A stretch of 64,000 bases of DNA from Akkermansiaceae bacterium. GTDB lineage: Bacteria; Verrucomicrobiota; Verrucomicrobiia; Verrucomicrobiales; Akkermansiaceae. Within the stretch, counting starts at the first letter, position 1. Each line of letters opens with the position of its first letter. The position numbers and the translations under genes were made by a program. This document shows positions 1-10,072 of this stretch, piece by piece. The stretch is from positions 1 through 64,000 of the forward strand of contig JAHCBC010000006.1 of the NCBI GenBank assembly GCA_019634595.1. Direction: 5' to 3'. Under the pieces are notes generated by a model that was not told the DNA's origin, ran no database searches, and saw nothing but the letters and a program-made list of their open reading frames with translations.

Positions 1-397
1 AGAACCGCTTGCCATCCACCAGCCATGTCAGCTTGCCGGACTTGGCCGCCGGCAGGTTCGACCGGTCGAGAAGCCTTTCAAAAGCCATGGTCCCCGGCTG
101 TTCCTCCGGCGGTGGCGTGAGCGCCAGCTTCAGCGGCACGTTCACATTCGCGGAGACGATCTCACGCGGACGGTGCCAGAGAACCGACACGCCGAGGGTG
201 GCGGTGGTCACCGGCTGGCGGATGGCGCTGACCGCGGTCCCCCGGAAGAGTCCCATGCCCAGATTCCCCGCTCCGGTAAGGAGGTCGGTGGCCTGCGGGC
301 GTTGTTCCGTGGAGTTGCGGGCGTTCCGTGAGAGGTGGGAGCAGGAGCCGACCAACAGGCAGCAGGTGGCGGGAAGGAGGATGCGGGCGAAGGACAT
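1..397 (-). CDS. Putative lipoprotein of unknown function, 3' end cut by window edge
   Basis: An open frame runs from an ATG at 395-397 off the left edge, giving about 132 residues. The N-terminus is a short charged start, a hydrophobic stretch and a lipobox LVGSC ending at about residue 19, so a lipid-anchored envelope protein is likely. The visible mature part has no motif I recognise. It lies 44 bases downstream of the UbiB-like gene on the same strand and may be cotranscribed with it. I see no convincing ribosome binding site. A longer-looking frame at 162-440 on the same strand is a shadow, because only this frame begins with a signal peptide. Confidence 0.6.
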   Translation of the reverse strand, partial: MSFARILLPATCCLLVGSCSHLSRNARNSTEQRPQATDLLTGAGNLGMGLFRGTAVSAIRQPVTTATLGVSVLWHRPREIVSANVNVPLKLALTPPPEEQPGTMAFERLLDRSNLPAAKSGKLTWLVDGKRF

Positions 398-441
398 GCA
401 GGGTGATGCGGAGAATGGAGGGTCTGCCGGATTGCGTCAAA

Positions 442-1899
442 TCACGCGGCGGAGGGAGATTGGAACAGGACGGTGTTTTCCCGGATCTCCTTCATTTGCT
501 CCTGGATGTGCGAGGTGATGAAACGCCCGGTATCAAAGTGCGGGTGGATGGCCTCCGCGCTGATGTGGAGATTCCCGAACAAGTCCGCGATGCGGCAGAT
601 GTCCATGGGGAGCGGCCTGCCAGCGGTGGCGGCCACCCTCGCCACGGCGCGGAGGCGTTCTTTGATCCCGTCTTGTTCGAGGGCTTCCCTGATGCCGGCG
701 GAGAATGCGGCATTGTCCGGTGTCGCGTCGCTGGACCGGGGGCGTCCCAGCCGGAGGACTGCCTCTCGGGCGGCCTTCGGATCCTTCGCGCAGAGCGCAT
801 GGAGCAGGAAGCAGAAGATGGAGCGTGCGGCAGCCCCGAGCTTGAGGGCTCCGGCCGCCTCTGTGATGACCAGCTCGCCCTCCCCGGTGAGCAGCAGGTT
901 TTCCAGGTCCGGCTGGGGGTGGACCAACCCATGCAGGAGGATCTGGTCCAGATAGGCGCCGAGGAACTGCTCCGCCAGATCCTTTGATCCACTCGTGGAG
1001 CGCGGCGGTGCGCCCCAGATTTCCGTCCCGTCGATGAATTCGGTGGTGAGCACCCGGCCGGAGCAGAATTCCGCGACGGGAACGGGTACGCGGAGGCGGG
1101 AGTAGCCGCTGAGTTTCTCACGGAGGTCGCGGAGAACCGCTTCCTCATGCCGGTAGTCCAGTTCCCGGAGGGTGGTGATGCGGAGGCGGTCCATGAAGCG
1201 TGAGAACCGGTGGTGCGCGCCGCGGCCCGAGGGATCGTCGAGGAATGCGGCGATTTCCGCGAGGGTGTCGAGATCCCGGACGGTGCGCTGCCGGGCCTTG
1301 GGACGCTGGACCCTCACGGAAACCTGGCGTCCGTCGTGCAGCGTCGCCAGGTGGACCTGGCCCGCGCCGGAGAAGCGGTCCGGCAGGGGATGGAATGAAG
1401 CGAACGCCCGCAGCGCCTTTTTCCCGATCTCATCCTCCAGCACCTGGTCGATGGTTTCCATGGATTCCACTTCCTGGTCGTCATCCCGGCAGCGGCTCTC
1501 GTCCAGTTTGGAAAAGGCGGCGAGAACCGCTTCCGGCAGGAGGTCTCCGCGGACGGCCAGCAGGCGTCCCGCCCGGACGAAAGGAGCGCCCAATGTTTCC
1601 AGATCCTCCGCGAGGAGGCGCGCGGCCTTTTCATCCGGCGGAGAACTCCGGAGAGAGGCATGTTTCAGGAAAAGAAGGGTGATGCGCTTGTGGCGGTCAA
1701 TGGGAGTGGTGGTCGGGTTCACGGCTGGCTGGCTGTTTGGACCTGGAGCGGGACATGGGACGGAAATTCCATCTTCGCTCGCAGCGTGCCATCGGTGGGG
1801 ATTTTGGATGCCCTTGCCGGAGAATGGATTGACGGGGGCAACGATGTTCCGGCAGTTGGCAAAACGCACTCCCCGGATGAGGAAGCGCGTCTTTTGCAT
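442..1899 (-). CDS. UbiB/ABC1-family atypical kinase homologue, probably a pseudokinase
   Basis: The fold is recognisable by order of motifs: GAPFVRAGRLLAVRGDLLP (family consensus GPTFIKLGQ), SGAGQVHLA (Ala-rich loop), VSVRVQRPK (consensus VAVKVQRP), then HPQPDLEN (consensus HADPHPGN) and a DFG-equivalent reading EAAG. Thus the KxGQ motif, the ATP-binding lysine, the catalytic Asp and the DFG Asp are all replaced, and activity is doubtful. UbiB proteins normally support quinone or lipid metabolism at membranes. The start is uncertain. ATG 1897-1899 has a strong purine-rich site (GGAGGGAGG) just upstream, but homology begins only near a GTG at 1720-1722, and an ATG at 1969-1971 is also open. 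Confidence 0.8.
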   Translation of the reverse strand: MQKTRFLIRGVRFANCRNIVAPVNPFSGKGIQNPHRWHAASEDGISVPCPAPGPNSQPAVNPTTTPIDRHKRITLLFLKHASLRSSPPDEKAARLLAEDLETLGAPFVRAGRLLAVRGDLLPEAVLAAFSKLDESRCRDDDQEVESMETIDQVLEDEIGKKALRAFASFHPLPDRFSGAGQVHLATLHDGRQVSVRVQRPKARQRTVRDLDTLAEIAAFLDDPSGRGAHHRFSRFMDRLRITTLRELDYRHEEAVLRDLREKLSGYSRLRVPVPVAEFCSGRVLTTEFIDGTEIWGAPPRSTSGSKDLAEQFLGAYLDQILLHGLVHPQPDLENLLLTGEGELVITEAAGALKLGAAARSIFCFLLHALCAKDPKAAREAVLRLGRPRSSDATPDNAAFSAGIREALEQDGIKERLRAVARVAATAGRPLPMDICRIADLFGNLHISAEAIHPHFDTGRFITSHIQEQMKEIRENTVLFQSPSAA

Positions 1900-1989
1900 C
1901 CCTCCCTCCCTCCGGATGCCGTTGAAATCGTATGGTATGCCGAATGCGGGGATGGATTCCGGCGGTTTCAACCCACCGCCGTCAAATCC

Positions 1990-2130
1990 ATGAAAACGAC
2001 GACCTCACCCACCCGGAGATCCCGGGTATGGAAAACGGAATCCGGCAAGATCGGATGGATCCTCCTGTGGCTCATCGGCGTGCCGATCCCGGTGCTGCTG
2101 GTGTTTTTCCTGCTCCGTGGCTGCACGTGA
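1990..2130 (+). CDS. Small single-pass membrane protein (46 aa), unknown function
   Basis: ATG at 1990 to TGA at 2128-2130. A basic N-terminus of about 15 residues is followed by one transmembrane segment (GWILLWLIGVPIPVLLVFFL) and a short tail RGCT. The WLxGVPIPxLLxxFLLRGCT pattern is one I associate with small conserved bacterial membrane proteins, but I cannot name a function. The gene is divergent from the UbiB-like gene and ends 10 bases before the stop of the convergent GNAT/nitrilase gene. The same frame is open upstream to 1660, but that part is antisense to the UbiB-like gene and does not look coding. Confidence 0.55.
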   Translation: MKTTTSPTRRSRVWKTESGKIGWILLWLIGVPIPVLLVFFLLRGCT

Positions 2131-2139
2131 CCGGCCGGG

Positions 2140-3702
2140 CTACGGGACGTCGTCGGCGACGAGATTGACCCGTAGCTCGAACAGATCCCGGCGGCGATCC
2201 ATCAAGGGCGTGACCGATCCGGCCTCGCGGCTGCGGTAAAGGTCGGTGATGTCCAGATCCGTGACCAGCATGGTCTCCACGTTCGGATCCGCCTCCGCCT
2301 GGATGCCGTCGCGTGCGAACTCGAAATCCGAGGGCGTGAACACGGCGGCGCGTCCGTAGTGGATGTCCATCGCCGGGACGTCCGGGAGGTTCCCCACCAC
2401 ACCGGTGGTCACCACGTAGATCTGGTTCTCGATCGCACGCGCGGCGGCGCATTTCGTGACCCGGAGGTAGCCCTGGCGGTTGTCCGTGCAGTAGGGGACG
2501 AAGAGGATCTCGACGCCTTGCTCCGCGAGGTAGCGGGCGGCTTCGGGGAATTCCACATCGTAGCAGATGAGGATGCCGATCTTCGCCTTCGGAGTCTGGA
2601 TGACGAGGAGGGACCGCCCGCCGTTGATGCCCCACCATGTCCGTTCCGACGGGGTGATGTGGAGTTTCGGCTGGGAGACGAAGGTGCCGTCCGGCCGGAA
2701 CAGCATCGCTTCGTTTTGCAAGGATCCATCCGGCTGCAACACGGGATGTGACCCGGCGATGAGGTGCAGTCCCTGCTGCCGGGCGAGCGTGGACATCAAC
2801 TCACGGAACTGCGGCGTCAGATCAGCCAGGCGGCGGATCCCTTCCCGGGAGCCGGTGGGGTCCATGGCGGAGAGGAGCTGCACGGAGAAAAACTCCGGGA
2901 ACAGGACGTAGTCCGCGCCGTAGTCCTCGCCCGCGGTCTCCACGAAGTAGCGCACCTGCTCGGCGAATTCCTCGAAGCTGTTGATCTTCCGCATGGCATA
3001 CTGGACGCAGGCGACGCGCACCTTCCGGTCCTCCGCTTCCGGCGGCTGGCGGTAGTGCGGGTTCAGCCACTCGATGAGCGTCGCGTAGTTCCTGCTCCGC
3101 GGATCGCGGATGTAGTTGGCCATCACATCCCGCACGACGAAGCCCTCGCTGAGCTGGAAGCCCATCACCGGATCCCGGACGATGCCGTCCTGCACCGCGT
3201 GGACGTATTCCTCCGGAGTGTATTTCGAGGCATACTGCTCATAGGCCCAGAGGCGGCCACCGGCGAGGATGCGCCGCAGGTTCAGCCGCTTGCAGAGATC
3301 CCGGCGGAGGCCGTAGAGGATGGCGCCGATCCCTTGGCGGCGGCAGGCCGGGTCCACATAGACCTCCGCGCCATAGAGGGTGTCCCCCTGCGGGTCATGG
3401 TTGTAGAAATAGCCGTCGTCGGTGATGCCGTAGTAAGTGTGGTGACGGAGCGGATCCCGGCCCATGGAAACCATCAGGCTGGAGGATACGCCGATGATCT
3501 CCCCGTCCCTTTCCACGAGCACCTGGCCTTCCTCGAACACCTTCAGGTGCGAAAGCAACTGGTCCTCACGCCATGCTTCGTCCGTCCCCATGCTGGGCGG
3601 GAAGCAACTGCGGTGCAGCCGGATCATCGCGGGGATGTCCTCGACTTTCGGCGTGCGGGCGATGACGGCTCCTGCGGGATGGTGGATGGTGCGGGGTTCC
3701 AT
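2140..3702 (-). CDS. GNAT acetyltransferase-carbon/nitrogen hydrolase (nitrilase) fusion
   Basis: A two-domain protein of 520 residues. Residues about 12-215 form a GNAT domain with the acetyl-CoA loop RRQGIG at 121-126. Residues about 226-515 form a nitrilase-superfamily amidase with the full Glu-Lys-Cys triad: Glu270 (FPEFF), Lys346 (QPKLHI) and Cys380 (ILICYDVEFPE). This order matches a known bacterial family of bifunctional GNAT/carbon-nitrogen hydrolases whose substrate is not settled. The start chosen (3700-3702) leaves a short leader before the GNAT domain; the frame is open 51 codons further up, but that part overlaps the divergent MFS gene and is Pro/Ser-rich. Its gene is convergent with the small membrane protein. 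Confidence 0.88.
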   Translation of the reverse strand: MEPRTIHHPAGAVIARTPKVEDIPAMIRLHRSCFPPSMGTDEAWREDQLLSHLKVFEEGQVLVERDGEIIGVSSSLMVSMGRDPLRHHTYYGITDDGYFYNHDPQGDTLYGAEVYVDPACRRQGIGAILYGLRRDLCKRLNLRRILAGGRLWAYEQYASKYTPEEYVHAVQDGIVRDPVMGFQLSEGFVVRDVMANYIRDPRSRNYATLIEWLNPHYRQPPEAEDRKVRVACVQYAMRKINSFEEFAEQVRYFVETAGEDYGADYVLFPEFFSVQLLSAMDPTGSREGIRRLADLTPQFRELMSTLARQQGLHLIAGSHPVLQPDGSLQNEAMLFRPDGTFVSQPKLHITPSERTWWGINGGRSLLVIQTPKAKIGILICYDVEFPEAARYLAEQGVEILFVPYCTDNRQGYLRVTKCAAARAIENQIYVVTTGVVGNLPDVPAMDIHYGRAAVFTPSDFEFARDGIQAEADPNVETMLVTDLDITDLYRSREAGSVTPLMDRRRDLFELRVNLVADDVP

Positions 3703-3815
3703 GGGCGGCGGTGGTAGTAAGGATGCGGGATGTTCCGCGGTCAACCGGTGATGCGCGGGGGGCGGTCCGGATGCGGCCTTGCGGGCGGAGGGCGGCCTGA
3801 TAGGTTGCCGCACGG

Positions 3816-4994
3816 ATGGACAACCAGCAGGGAAACGCGGGGAGCTTCGGGGCAAGGCAGTTGCTTGAGGCGCGGTTGGCGGTGAGCTTCCTGTTTTTCA
3901 TGAACGGCGCGTTGTTCGCCTCATGGGTGTCACGGATTCCGCTGATCCAGCAGGAACTCGGGCTGAACCACGCCGTCCTGGGCGCGGCCCTGCTGTGTGT
4001 GGCGGCGGGTGCGGTGGTGACCATGCCGCTGGTGGGCATCCTCAACGGCCGCTTCGGCAGTGAACGGCTGTGCATGTTCTGGGTGGTCCCTTTTTCGGTG
4101 GCCCTGCCTTTGCTGGCACTGTGTCCGGATGTCGTCACGCTGGGGGCCGCGCTGTTTTTTTTCGGCTGCGGACATGGTGCGCTCGATGTGGCGATGAATG
4201 CCCAGGGGGTGGTGGTGGAGCGCAGCCATGGAAAGCCGGTGATGTCCTCCATGCACGCCATGTTCAGTTTCGGCGGACTGCTGGGCGCGGGCTTTGGCAT
4301 CGTCATGGCATGGCTGGGCTGGCCGCCGCTGCCGCACTTCACGCTGGTGAGCGTGCTGTTGGGCGGGAGCGCATTGTTCGGATGCCGCTACCTGCTGCAT
4401 GGGATGGACCGGCATGAAAAAACGGAGGGCGGTGGATTCATGCTGCCGCCGAAGGCGTTGGTGCCGCTCGGGATCGTGGCGGTGGCGGTGTTGCTCGGGG
4501 AGGGTGCCATGGCGGACTGGACCGGCGTATTCCTCCACAAGACGCTGGGCGCGACGGAAGCAGTGGCGGCGGCGGGGTTCGCGGCGTTTTCCGTGGCGAT
4601 GACATTGGGAAGGTTTTCCGGTGACTGGCTGGTGGCGCGGTTCGGCGCGGTGAGCCTCGTGCGGGCCAGCGGATTGTCCGCGGCGGCGGGGTTGGCGCTC
4701 GCCCTGTCCACGGACCTGCCGTGGATCTCGCTGGTCGGCTTCGCGCTGGTGGGGGCGGGTTGTTCCACGGTGGTGCCGTGTGTCTTCTCCGCCGCGGGGA
4801 GGATGCCCGGGGTGCGGACCGGCGTGGCGCTGGCCTCGGTGACGACGATGGGCTACATGGGGTTCCTGATCGGCCCGCCGTTGATCGGGTTCGTGGCGGA
4901 GGGGATCGGTCTCAGGGGGGCGCTGGGCCTCCTCATCGGCACGAGCGTGCTGGTGGCGGCGATGGCTGGAACGCTGCGGGAAAGGCGCGGGTGA
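3816..4994 (+). CDS. MFS transporter, YbjJ-like
   Basis: A protein of 392 residues that is hydrophobic throughout, with about 12 membrane-spanning segments in two halves split near residue 200. The motifs NGALFASWVSRIP, GHGALDVAMNAQ, SSMHAMFSFGGLLGAG and ADWTGVFL are typical of the MFS subgroup around E. coli YbjJ and its fucose-permease-like relatives. It is therefore an inner-membrane transporter, substrate unknown. The start at 3816 lies 113 bases from the divergent GNAT/nitrilase gene, so the two probably share a promoter region. A palindromic repeat begins 10 bases after the stop. Confidence 0.85.
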   Translation: MDNQQGNAGSFGARQLLEARLAVSFLFFMNGALFASWVSRIPLIQQELGLNHAVLGAALLCVAAGAVVTMPLVGILNGRFGSERLCMFWVVPFSVALPLLALCPDVVTLGAALFFFGCGHGALDVAMNAQGVVVERSHGKPVMSSMHAMFSFGGLLGAGFGIVMAWLGWPPLPHFTLVSVLLGGSALFGCRYLLHGMDRHEKTEGGGFMLPPKALVPLGIVAVAVLLGEGAMADWTGVFLHKTLGATEAVAAAGFAAFSVAMTLGRFSGDWLVARFGAVSLVRASGLSAAAGLALALSTDLPWISLVGFALVGAGCSTVVPCVFSAAGRMPGVRTGVALASVTTMGYMGFLIGPPLIGFVAEGIGLRGALGLLIGTSVLVAAMAGTLRERRG

Positions 4995-5004
4995 TGCACC
5001 GGGG

Positions 5005-5032
5005 GTAACGAATCTCTCACGAGGTTCGCTAC
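5005..5032 (-). repeat. GTAG-type REP-like palindrome
   Basis: Read on the minus strand it begins GTAGCGAACCTC, has a GTGA loop and closes with GAGATTCGTTAC, an almost perfect hairpin with matching outer ends. The stem core matches the copy at 39945-39970. It lies 10 bases after the MFS stop, the usual place for repetitive extragenic palindromes. Confidence 0.7.
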
Positions 5033-5092
5033 CATACGTTTCGTGTCTTTTCCATCGCCAGAAGTGACGGTCTGTGGAAGATCGTGGAATCC

Positions 5093-6256
5093 ATGATGAA
5101 CCGCCGCGCCGCCCTCGCCCTCGCTCTTGGAACCGGAGCAGGAGCCATCCAGGGCTGCCGCCGCGAGGAGAAGCTTTCCGCAAACAAGGAAGATCAAAAA
5201 ATGGCTCCGCCAAAACAGGAAAGGGAAGGTCAGAACCTGGTGCCGGTGGAGGTGGATCCTTCGCTGGAGATCCGGACCATCGCTGGCTTGAGGCCGTTCC
5301 GTTCGCCCGGATTCGTGGTCAGGCGTGAGGAGAGGGACGGGAAGATCCTGGTTCACAACTATGGCCATGGAGGGGGAGGGATGACGCTTTCCTGGGGCAG
5401 TTCCGAGCTGGCGGCGCGTCTTGCCGGGGATGTTTCCGGGAAAGAATGCGCCGTGGTGGGAGGCGGGGTCATGGGGCTGAGCACCGCCCGCTTGCTGCAA
5501 CTGCGTGGTGCGAAGGTGACACTCCACACGAAGGCCCTGCCACCTCACACCACCTCCAATGTGGCGGGAGCGCAGTGGTGGCCGTTTTCGGTGTTTGACG
5601 ACCACCGGCGGACGCCGGAATTCGGCACACAGTACGTGGAGGCGGCGAACATTTCCTACCGCTATTTCCAAAGTCTGGTGGGACCGAAGTGGGGTGTGCG
5701 CTGGCTGCCGAACTACTACCTGAGTGATGGCCCGCCGGTGAACGGCTGGATCGCCGGTCCTGGCGGCGTGCTGCATGACCTGCAGGTGGGTTTCCATGAT
5801 TTCGGGCCGGGCGAGCACGTGTTTCCCGCCGCGTATGCCCGGCGTTTCCACACGATGATGATCGAGCCGGCCGTTTATCTGGCGGAGCTTCTCGGTGAGG
5901 TGCAGGAAGCCGGTGGCCGGATCGTGGTCCGGGACTTCGCCACGGCTGAGGAAGTGTTTGGGCTGCCGGAGGGCATCATCTTCAACTGCACGGGGCTGGG
6001 CGCGGGTGTGTTGTTCGGAGACGCGGAGCTGGTTCCCATCAAGGGCCAGCTCAGCTTTCTGATTCCGCAGCCGCGGGTGGATTACAATCTGCTCACGAAC
6101 CTGACCTACATGTTCCCTCGGTCGGACGGGATCCTGCTCGGAGGCACCTATGAGAAGGGGAACTGGGACACCGTTCCGGATGATGGGATGCGGAAGCGGA
6201 TCATCGAAAGCCACCGCCTGATGTTCGAGGGCATGAAGAGAATCCAGCGGGAGTAA
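5093..6256 (+). CDS. Exported FAD-dependent oxidoreductase, D-amino acid oxidase family
   Basis: About 387 residues. The N-terminus (MMNRRAALALAL..., Cys near residue 18) is a twin-arginine-like or lipoprotein signal. The dinucleotide-binding site AVVGGGVMGLSTA lies near residue 122, followed by the DAO-family segments TTSNVAGAQWWPF, FNCTGLGAG and LLGGTYEKGNWD. The family oxidises D-amino acids or D-aspartate with FAD, and an exported form would act in the periplasm. ATG codons at 5093 and 5096 follow a GGAA at 5086-5089; a GTG at 5084 is also possible. The gene stands alone between two palindromic repeats. Confidence 0.85.
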   Translation: MMNRRAALALALGTGAGAIQGCRREEKLSANKEDQKMAPPKQEREGQNLVPVEVDPSLEIRTIAGLRPFRSPGFVVRREERDGKILVHNYGHGGGGMTLSWGSSELAARLAGDVSGKECAVVGGGVMGLSTARLLQLRGAKVTLHTKALPPHTTSNVAGAQWWPFSVFDDHRRTPEFGTQYVEAANISYRYFQSLVGPKWGVRWLPNYYLSDGPPVNGWIAGPGGVLHDLQVGFHDFGPGEHVFPAAYARRFHTMMIEPAVYLAELLGEVQEAGGRIVVRDFATAEEVFGLPEGIIFNCTGLGAGVLFGDAELVPIKGQLSFLIPQPRVDYNLLTNLTYMFPRSDGILLGGTYEKGNWDTVPDDGMRKRIIESHRLMFEGMKRIQRE

Positions 6257-6384
6257 GGAGGGTGGACACTCCTGTCCACCGGCGGCATTGGCAAATCATC
6301 AAAGATTCACCGCAAAGACGGGAAGGAAAGAAAATAGACCTCTTCAAGATTAGCCGGATTCGTTCGATTCGCGGTCAGCCTTCC

Positions 6385-6672
6385 TCAAATCCCCGCGTCC
6401 GGCTGTGTCTTGTCCTGGGCTTCCTCCGGGGTTTCTCCGGACGGGCCGAGGTGGACCTCGATGCCGTTCGCATCGTAGTTGTGGACCACTTCCGTCACCG
6501 CATGGAACTGGTTCTCGATGCTGACCACCTCTCCTTTGCGGGGGATCGCCTGCACGAGATGGGCCTCCGCCTCCAGTTCCTGGTGCCGGTCGTCCCGGTC
6601 CTCGTCGAAACGGAGGACCACGGTGTTGACCGGGGTTTCAGGGGAGGGGGCGGACTCTGGCTCGGTCGTCAC
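6385..6672 (-). CDS. Conserved-looking small hypothetical protein (95 aa)
   Basis: An acidic protein without a signal or membrane segment. The central part (VVLRFDEDRDD ... EVVSIENQFHAVTEVVHNYDA ... IEVHLG) reads like a small beta-rich domain, but I do not recognise the family. I chose a GTG start at 6670-6672 because the sequence upstream is low-complexity; a GTG at 6775-6777, overlapping the stop of the gene before it, is an alternative. It is the last gene of a probable purH-DUF4826-hypothetical operon. The 128 bases between this gene and 6256 hold a small hairpin near 6263-6285 and no gene. Confidence 0.5.
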   Translation of the reverse strand: MTTEPESAPSPETPVNTVVLRFDEDRDDRHQELEAEAHLVQAIPRKGEVVSIENQFHAVTEVVHNYDANGIEVHLGPSGETPEEAQDKTQPDAGI

Positions 6673-6758
6673 GCGGCGGATGATAGCGTCCCGCGGCGGC
6701 TCGGCAAATGGAAATGAAGGACGGCGGGGCGGAAGCGTGGCGGCTCCCGCCCGGGCTC

Positions 6759-7196
6759 TCAGTCCTCCTCTTCCCACACCTCGTCGTCATCCGCGCAGTC
6801 GGCCAGGGCATTGGCGCGGAGTTCGAGCTGCGGGGCCAGTTCCGGCCAATCCCGGGAAGTGCCGAATTTATAGACCGGATGTTCCTTTCCCCTGCGCATG
6901 TGGTCCGCCACATCGCGCCATTGGTTGGAAAAATGGCGGAGCGCGTCGCGGGGATGCTCGCCATCCTCAGTGGTCATGTAGTCCGTGGGCACATCCCCGG
7001 AAATGACCCACCAGCCGGTGCGTCCGGCGTGGCGCGTGGACTGGACCGCCCACAGCGCGAAGTCCGGATAGACGTGGACCGTGGGCCACTCCGCGATGCC
7101 GCCGTGCCGGCAGCCCTCGAGGTCGAGATACTCCGCGACCTTGCGGCGTTCTTCGGCCAGCCAGTTTTCTTCCTCGATGTCTTCGGGCACGGTCAT
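6759..7196 (-). CDS. DUF4826-like protein
   Basis: 145 residues, acidic, cytoplasmic. The block TGWWVISGDVPTDYM followed by HPRDALRHFSNQWR is what I associate with the DUF4826 family, whose members are small soluble proteins of unknown role. It begins 16 bases after the purH stop on the same strand, so cotranscription with purH is likely. The C-terminus ends in an acidic run. Confidence 0.65.
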   Translation of the reverse strand: MTVPEDIEEENWLAEERRKVAEYLDLEGCRHGGIAEWPTVHVYPDFALWAVQSTRHAGRTGWWVISGDVPTDYMTTEDGEHPRDALRHFSNQWRDVADHMRRGKEHPVYKFGTSRDWPELAPQLELRANALADCADDDEVWEEED

Positions 7197-7212
7197 GGCG
7201 GCGGATGGTGGA

Positions 7213-8754
<1,542 letters not shown>

Positions 8755-9006
8755 GAGATTGGTCGTTCGCGTTTGGAGGAATATCCCGGCGGGCGGGTGA
8801 GCGACCCTGCGTAACGAAGGCGACCGGGAGGGGCAAGCGGAATAGCGGCCGGGGTTTTCCACCCGGTGCCGGGTGGAGGCCCCGAGCGGGAATGCTTTTG
8901 ACAGATGGGTAGTGGGAAGGCGGGTGTCATTGCCCCAACCGGACCGCATGGAATGGGATCGAAGCGGACATAGCGGCTATGCCGCAATGCGGTCCCTGCC
9001 TTCCGG

Positions 9007-9035
9007 GTAGCGTCGTGGCGAAGCCACGATGCTAC
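9007..9035 (+). repeat. GTAG-type REP-like palindrome overlapping a stop codon
   Basis: GTAGCGTCGTGGC, a GAA loop, then GCCACGATGCTAC: a 13-bp stem with one mismatch. The right end, read on the minus strand, is GTAGC, and its TAG (9032-9034) is the stop codon of the minus-strand gene 9032-9667. Related copies lie at 9788-9816 and 9931-9955. The 277 bases from 8755 to 9031 hold otherwise only the purH upstream region and another imperfect palindrome near 8968-8990. Confidence 0.8.
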
Positions 9036-9667
9036 GGCAGCAACACTAGTTGCTCTTCCAGTCGCTTCAGTGAAATATCGAGTAGCTTTGTGACAAGCGC
9101 TTCGAGTTCGTTGATGCGTGCCTTGTCCTTGTCCGTCAGCGGAATCACTACCGGCGTGGCGGTTTGCTGGAAGGGATCCGGAGGCTGGGTCCGCGGCAAT
9201 CTGCGCAGCCCATGCAGCTCACCCACCAACTGCATCAGAAGGGGGTCCGGCAGGTATCCGATCCGCAGTACGGTTTTCAAGCGTTCTTCCGGCGGCATCG
9301 GCTTCAGCAACTTCACATACATCCGGCAGGAAGCGATCAGGTGGTCGTAATGGTATAAAGCGTCCAGGATCTCCGTGACCTGCTGGTGAGCCTTCGGATC
9401 GAGATGACACACAAGTGCCCCCGGGGTATAGAGAATGCTTCCTTCCTGGGGGATCGGAATCCCGAGGTTTGCGAAATCCGCCGTGAGATCCATCACATCG
9501 TTCTTCTCCTTGCCGGCAGGTGCCTGTTGCAGCGCGAGGTTCGCCAACTTTTCGGGCAACCCGGACAGTTCTCTGTATTTCGTGGAGAGATCCGAATGAG
9601 CCGTCGCCCACGGCCCAAACGCGAGCCAGAGAATGCCATACAATGGGAGACGGAATTTTGTCATCAT
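9032..9667 (-). CDS. Exported hypothetical protein (211 aa)
   Basis: The N-terminus MMTKFRLPLYGILWLAFGPWATAHS is a clear Sec signal peptide. The mature protein is mainly helical with a charged C-terminal helix (KDKARINELEALVTKLLDIS) that could form a coiled coil. I recognise no family. The stop codon lies inside a palindromic repeat, so the last residues may have been set by the repeat's insertion. It stands alone, with repeat-rich DNA on both sides. Confidence 0.6.
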   Translation of the reverse strand: MMTKFRLPLYGILWLAFGPWATAHSDLSTKYRELSGLPEKLANLALQQAPAGKEKNDVMDLTADFANLGIPIPQEGSILYTPGALVCHLDPKAHQQVTEILDALYHYDHLIASCRMYVKLLKPMPPEERLKTVLRIGYLPDPLLMQLVGELHGLRRLPRTQPPDPFQQTATPVVIPLTDKDKARINELEALVTKLLDISLKRLEEQLVLLP

Positions 9668-9787
9668 GCGGAGGCGGGTAGGGTAGGTTTACCACCTGCC
9701 ACTTCCTTTCATTCATGCACCTCAGATTCCCGGTCTCAAGCTGTTTCGCCTGAATCTTTATGGGAAATCATGGTGGCCGTCTTCAGG

Positions 9788-9816
9788 GTAGCGGCGTGGC
9801 TGCGCCACGACGGTAG
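9788..9816 (+). repeat. GTAG-type REP-like palindrome
   Basis: GTAGCGGCGTGGC, loop TGC, then GCCACGACGGTAG. It is a diverged copy of the palindrome at 9007-9035. Confidence 0.65.
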
Positions 9817-9930
9817 GGAGGATGCTCCGTCACCCCTGGGGGCTTGCTTTTCCCGGACAGCTCCGCGTTCCTGCCCACGAAGGAGATCGAACGAGAACGG
9901 AAATTCGCCCGGTGATGGCCATTCGCCCAG

Positions 9931-9955
9931 CCGTCGTGGCGCAGCCACGACGCTA
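9931..9955 (-). repeat. GTAG-type REP-like palindrome
   Basis: On the minus strand it reads GTAGCGTCGTGGC, loop TGC, then GCCACGACGG. The stem is perfect over 9 bp. It is inverted relative to the copy at 9788-9816, so the two form a facing pair. Confidence 0.7.
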
Positions 9956-9992
9956 CGGCGCGGGTGACGTCCCTGCCTTCCGTCTGTCCGGC

Positions 9993-10066
9993 TGGGACCG
10001 CGGAATTCATTCCGCTTGGCTTCGCATGCACGGATTCTCCGGGGCGGAATGAATTCCGCGGTCCCA
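9993..10066. repeat. Perfect 23-bp inverted repeat downstream of gatA
   Basis: The left arm 9993-10015 (TGGGACCGCGGAATTC...) and the right arm 10044-10066 are exact reverse complements over 23 bp, around a 28-base centre. It begins 6 bases beyond the gatA stop. It could serve as a transcription barrier, but there is no T-run, and its length suggests an inserted repeat. Confidence 0.75.
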
Positions 10067-10072
10067 GTGGCT

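Larger units (their letters stand above)
9668..10072. other. Intergenic region with a cluster of palindromic repeats, no gene
   Basis: About 400 bases between the exported hypothetical gene and the end of gatA. I see no credible coding frame. It holds three palindromes listed separately (9788-9816, 9931-9955 and 9993-10066). The phrase GTCCCTGCCTTCCG occurs here (9970-9983) and again at 8987-9005, next to the other repeat. Confidence 0.7.

Noticed and set aside
162..440. 92-codon minus-strand frame near the left edge
   Set aside because: His/Pro/Arg-rich shadow of the lipoprotein frame, which has a signal peptide.
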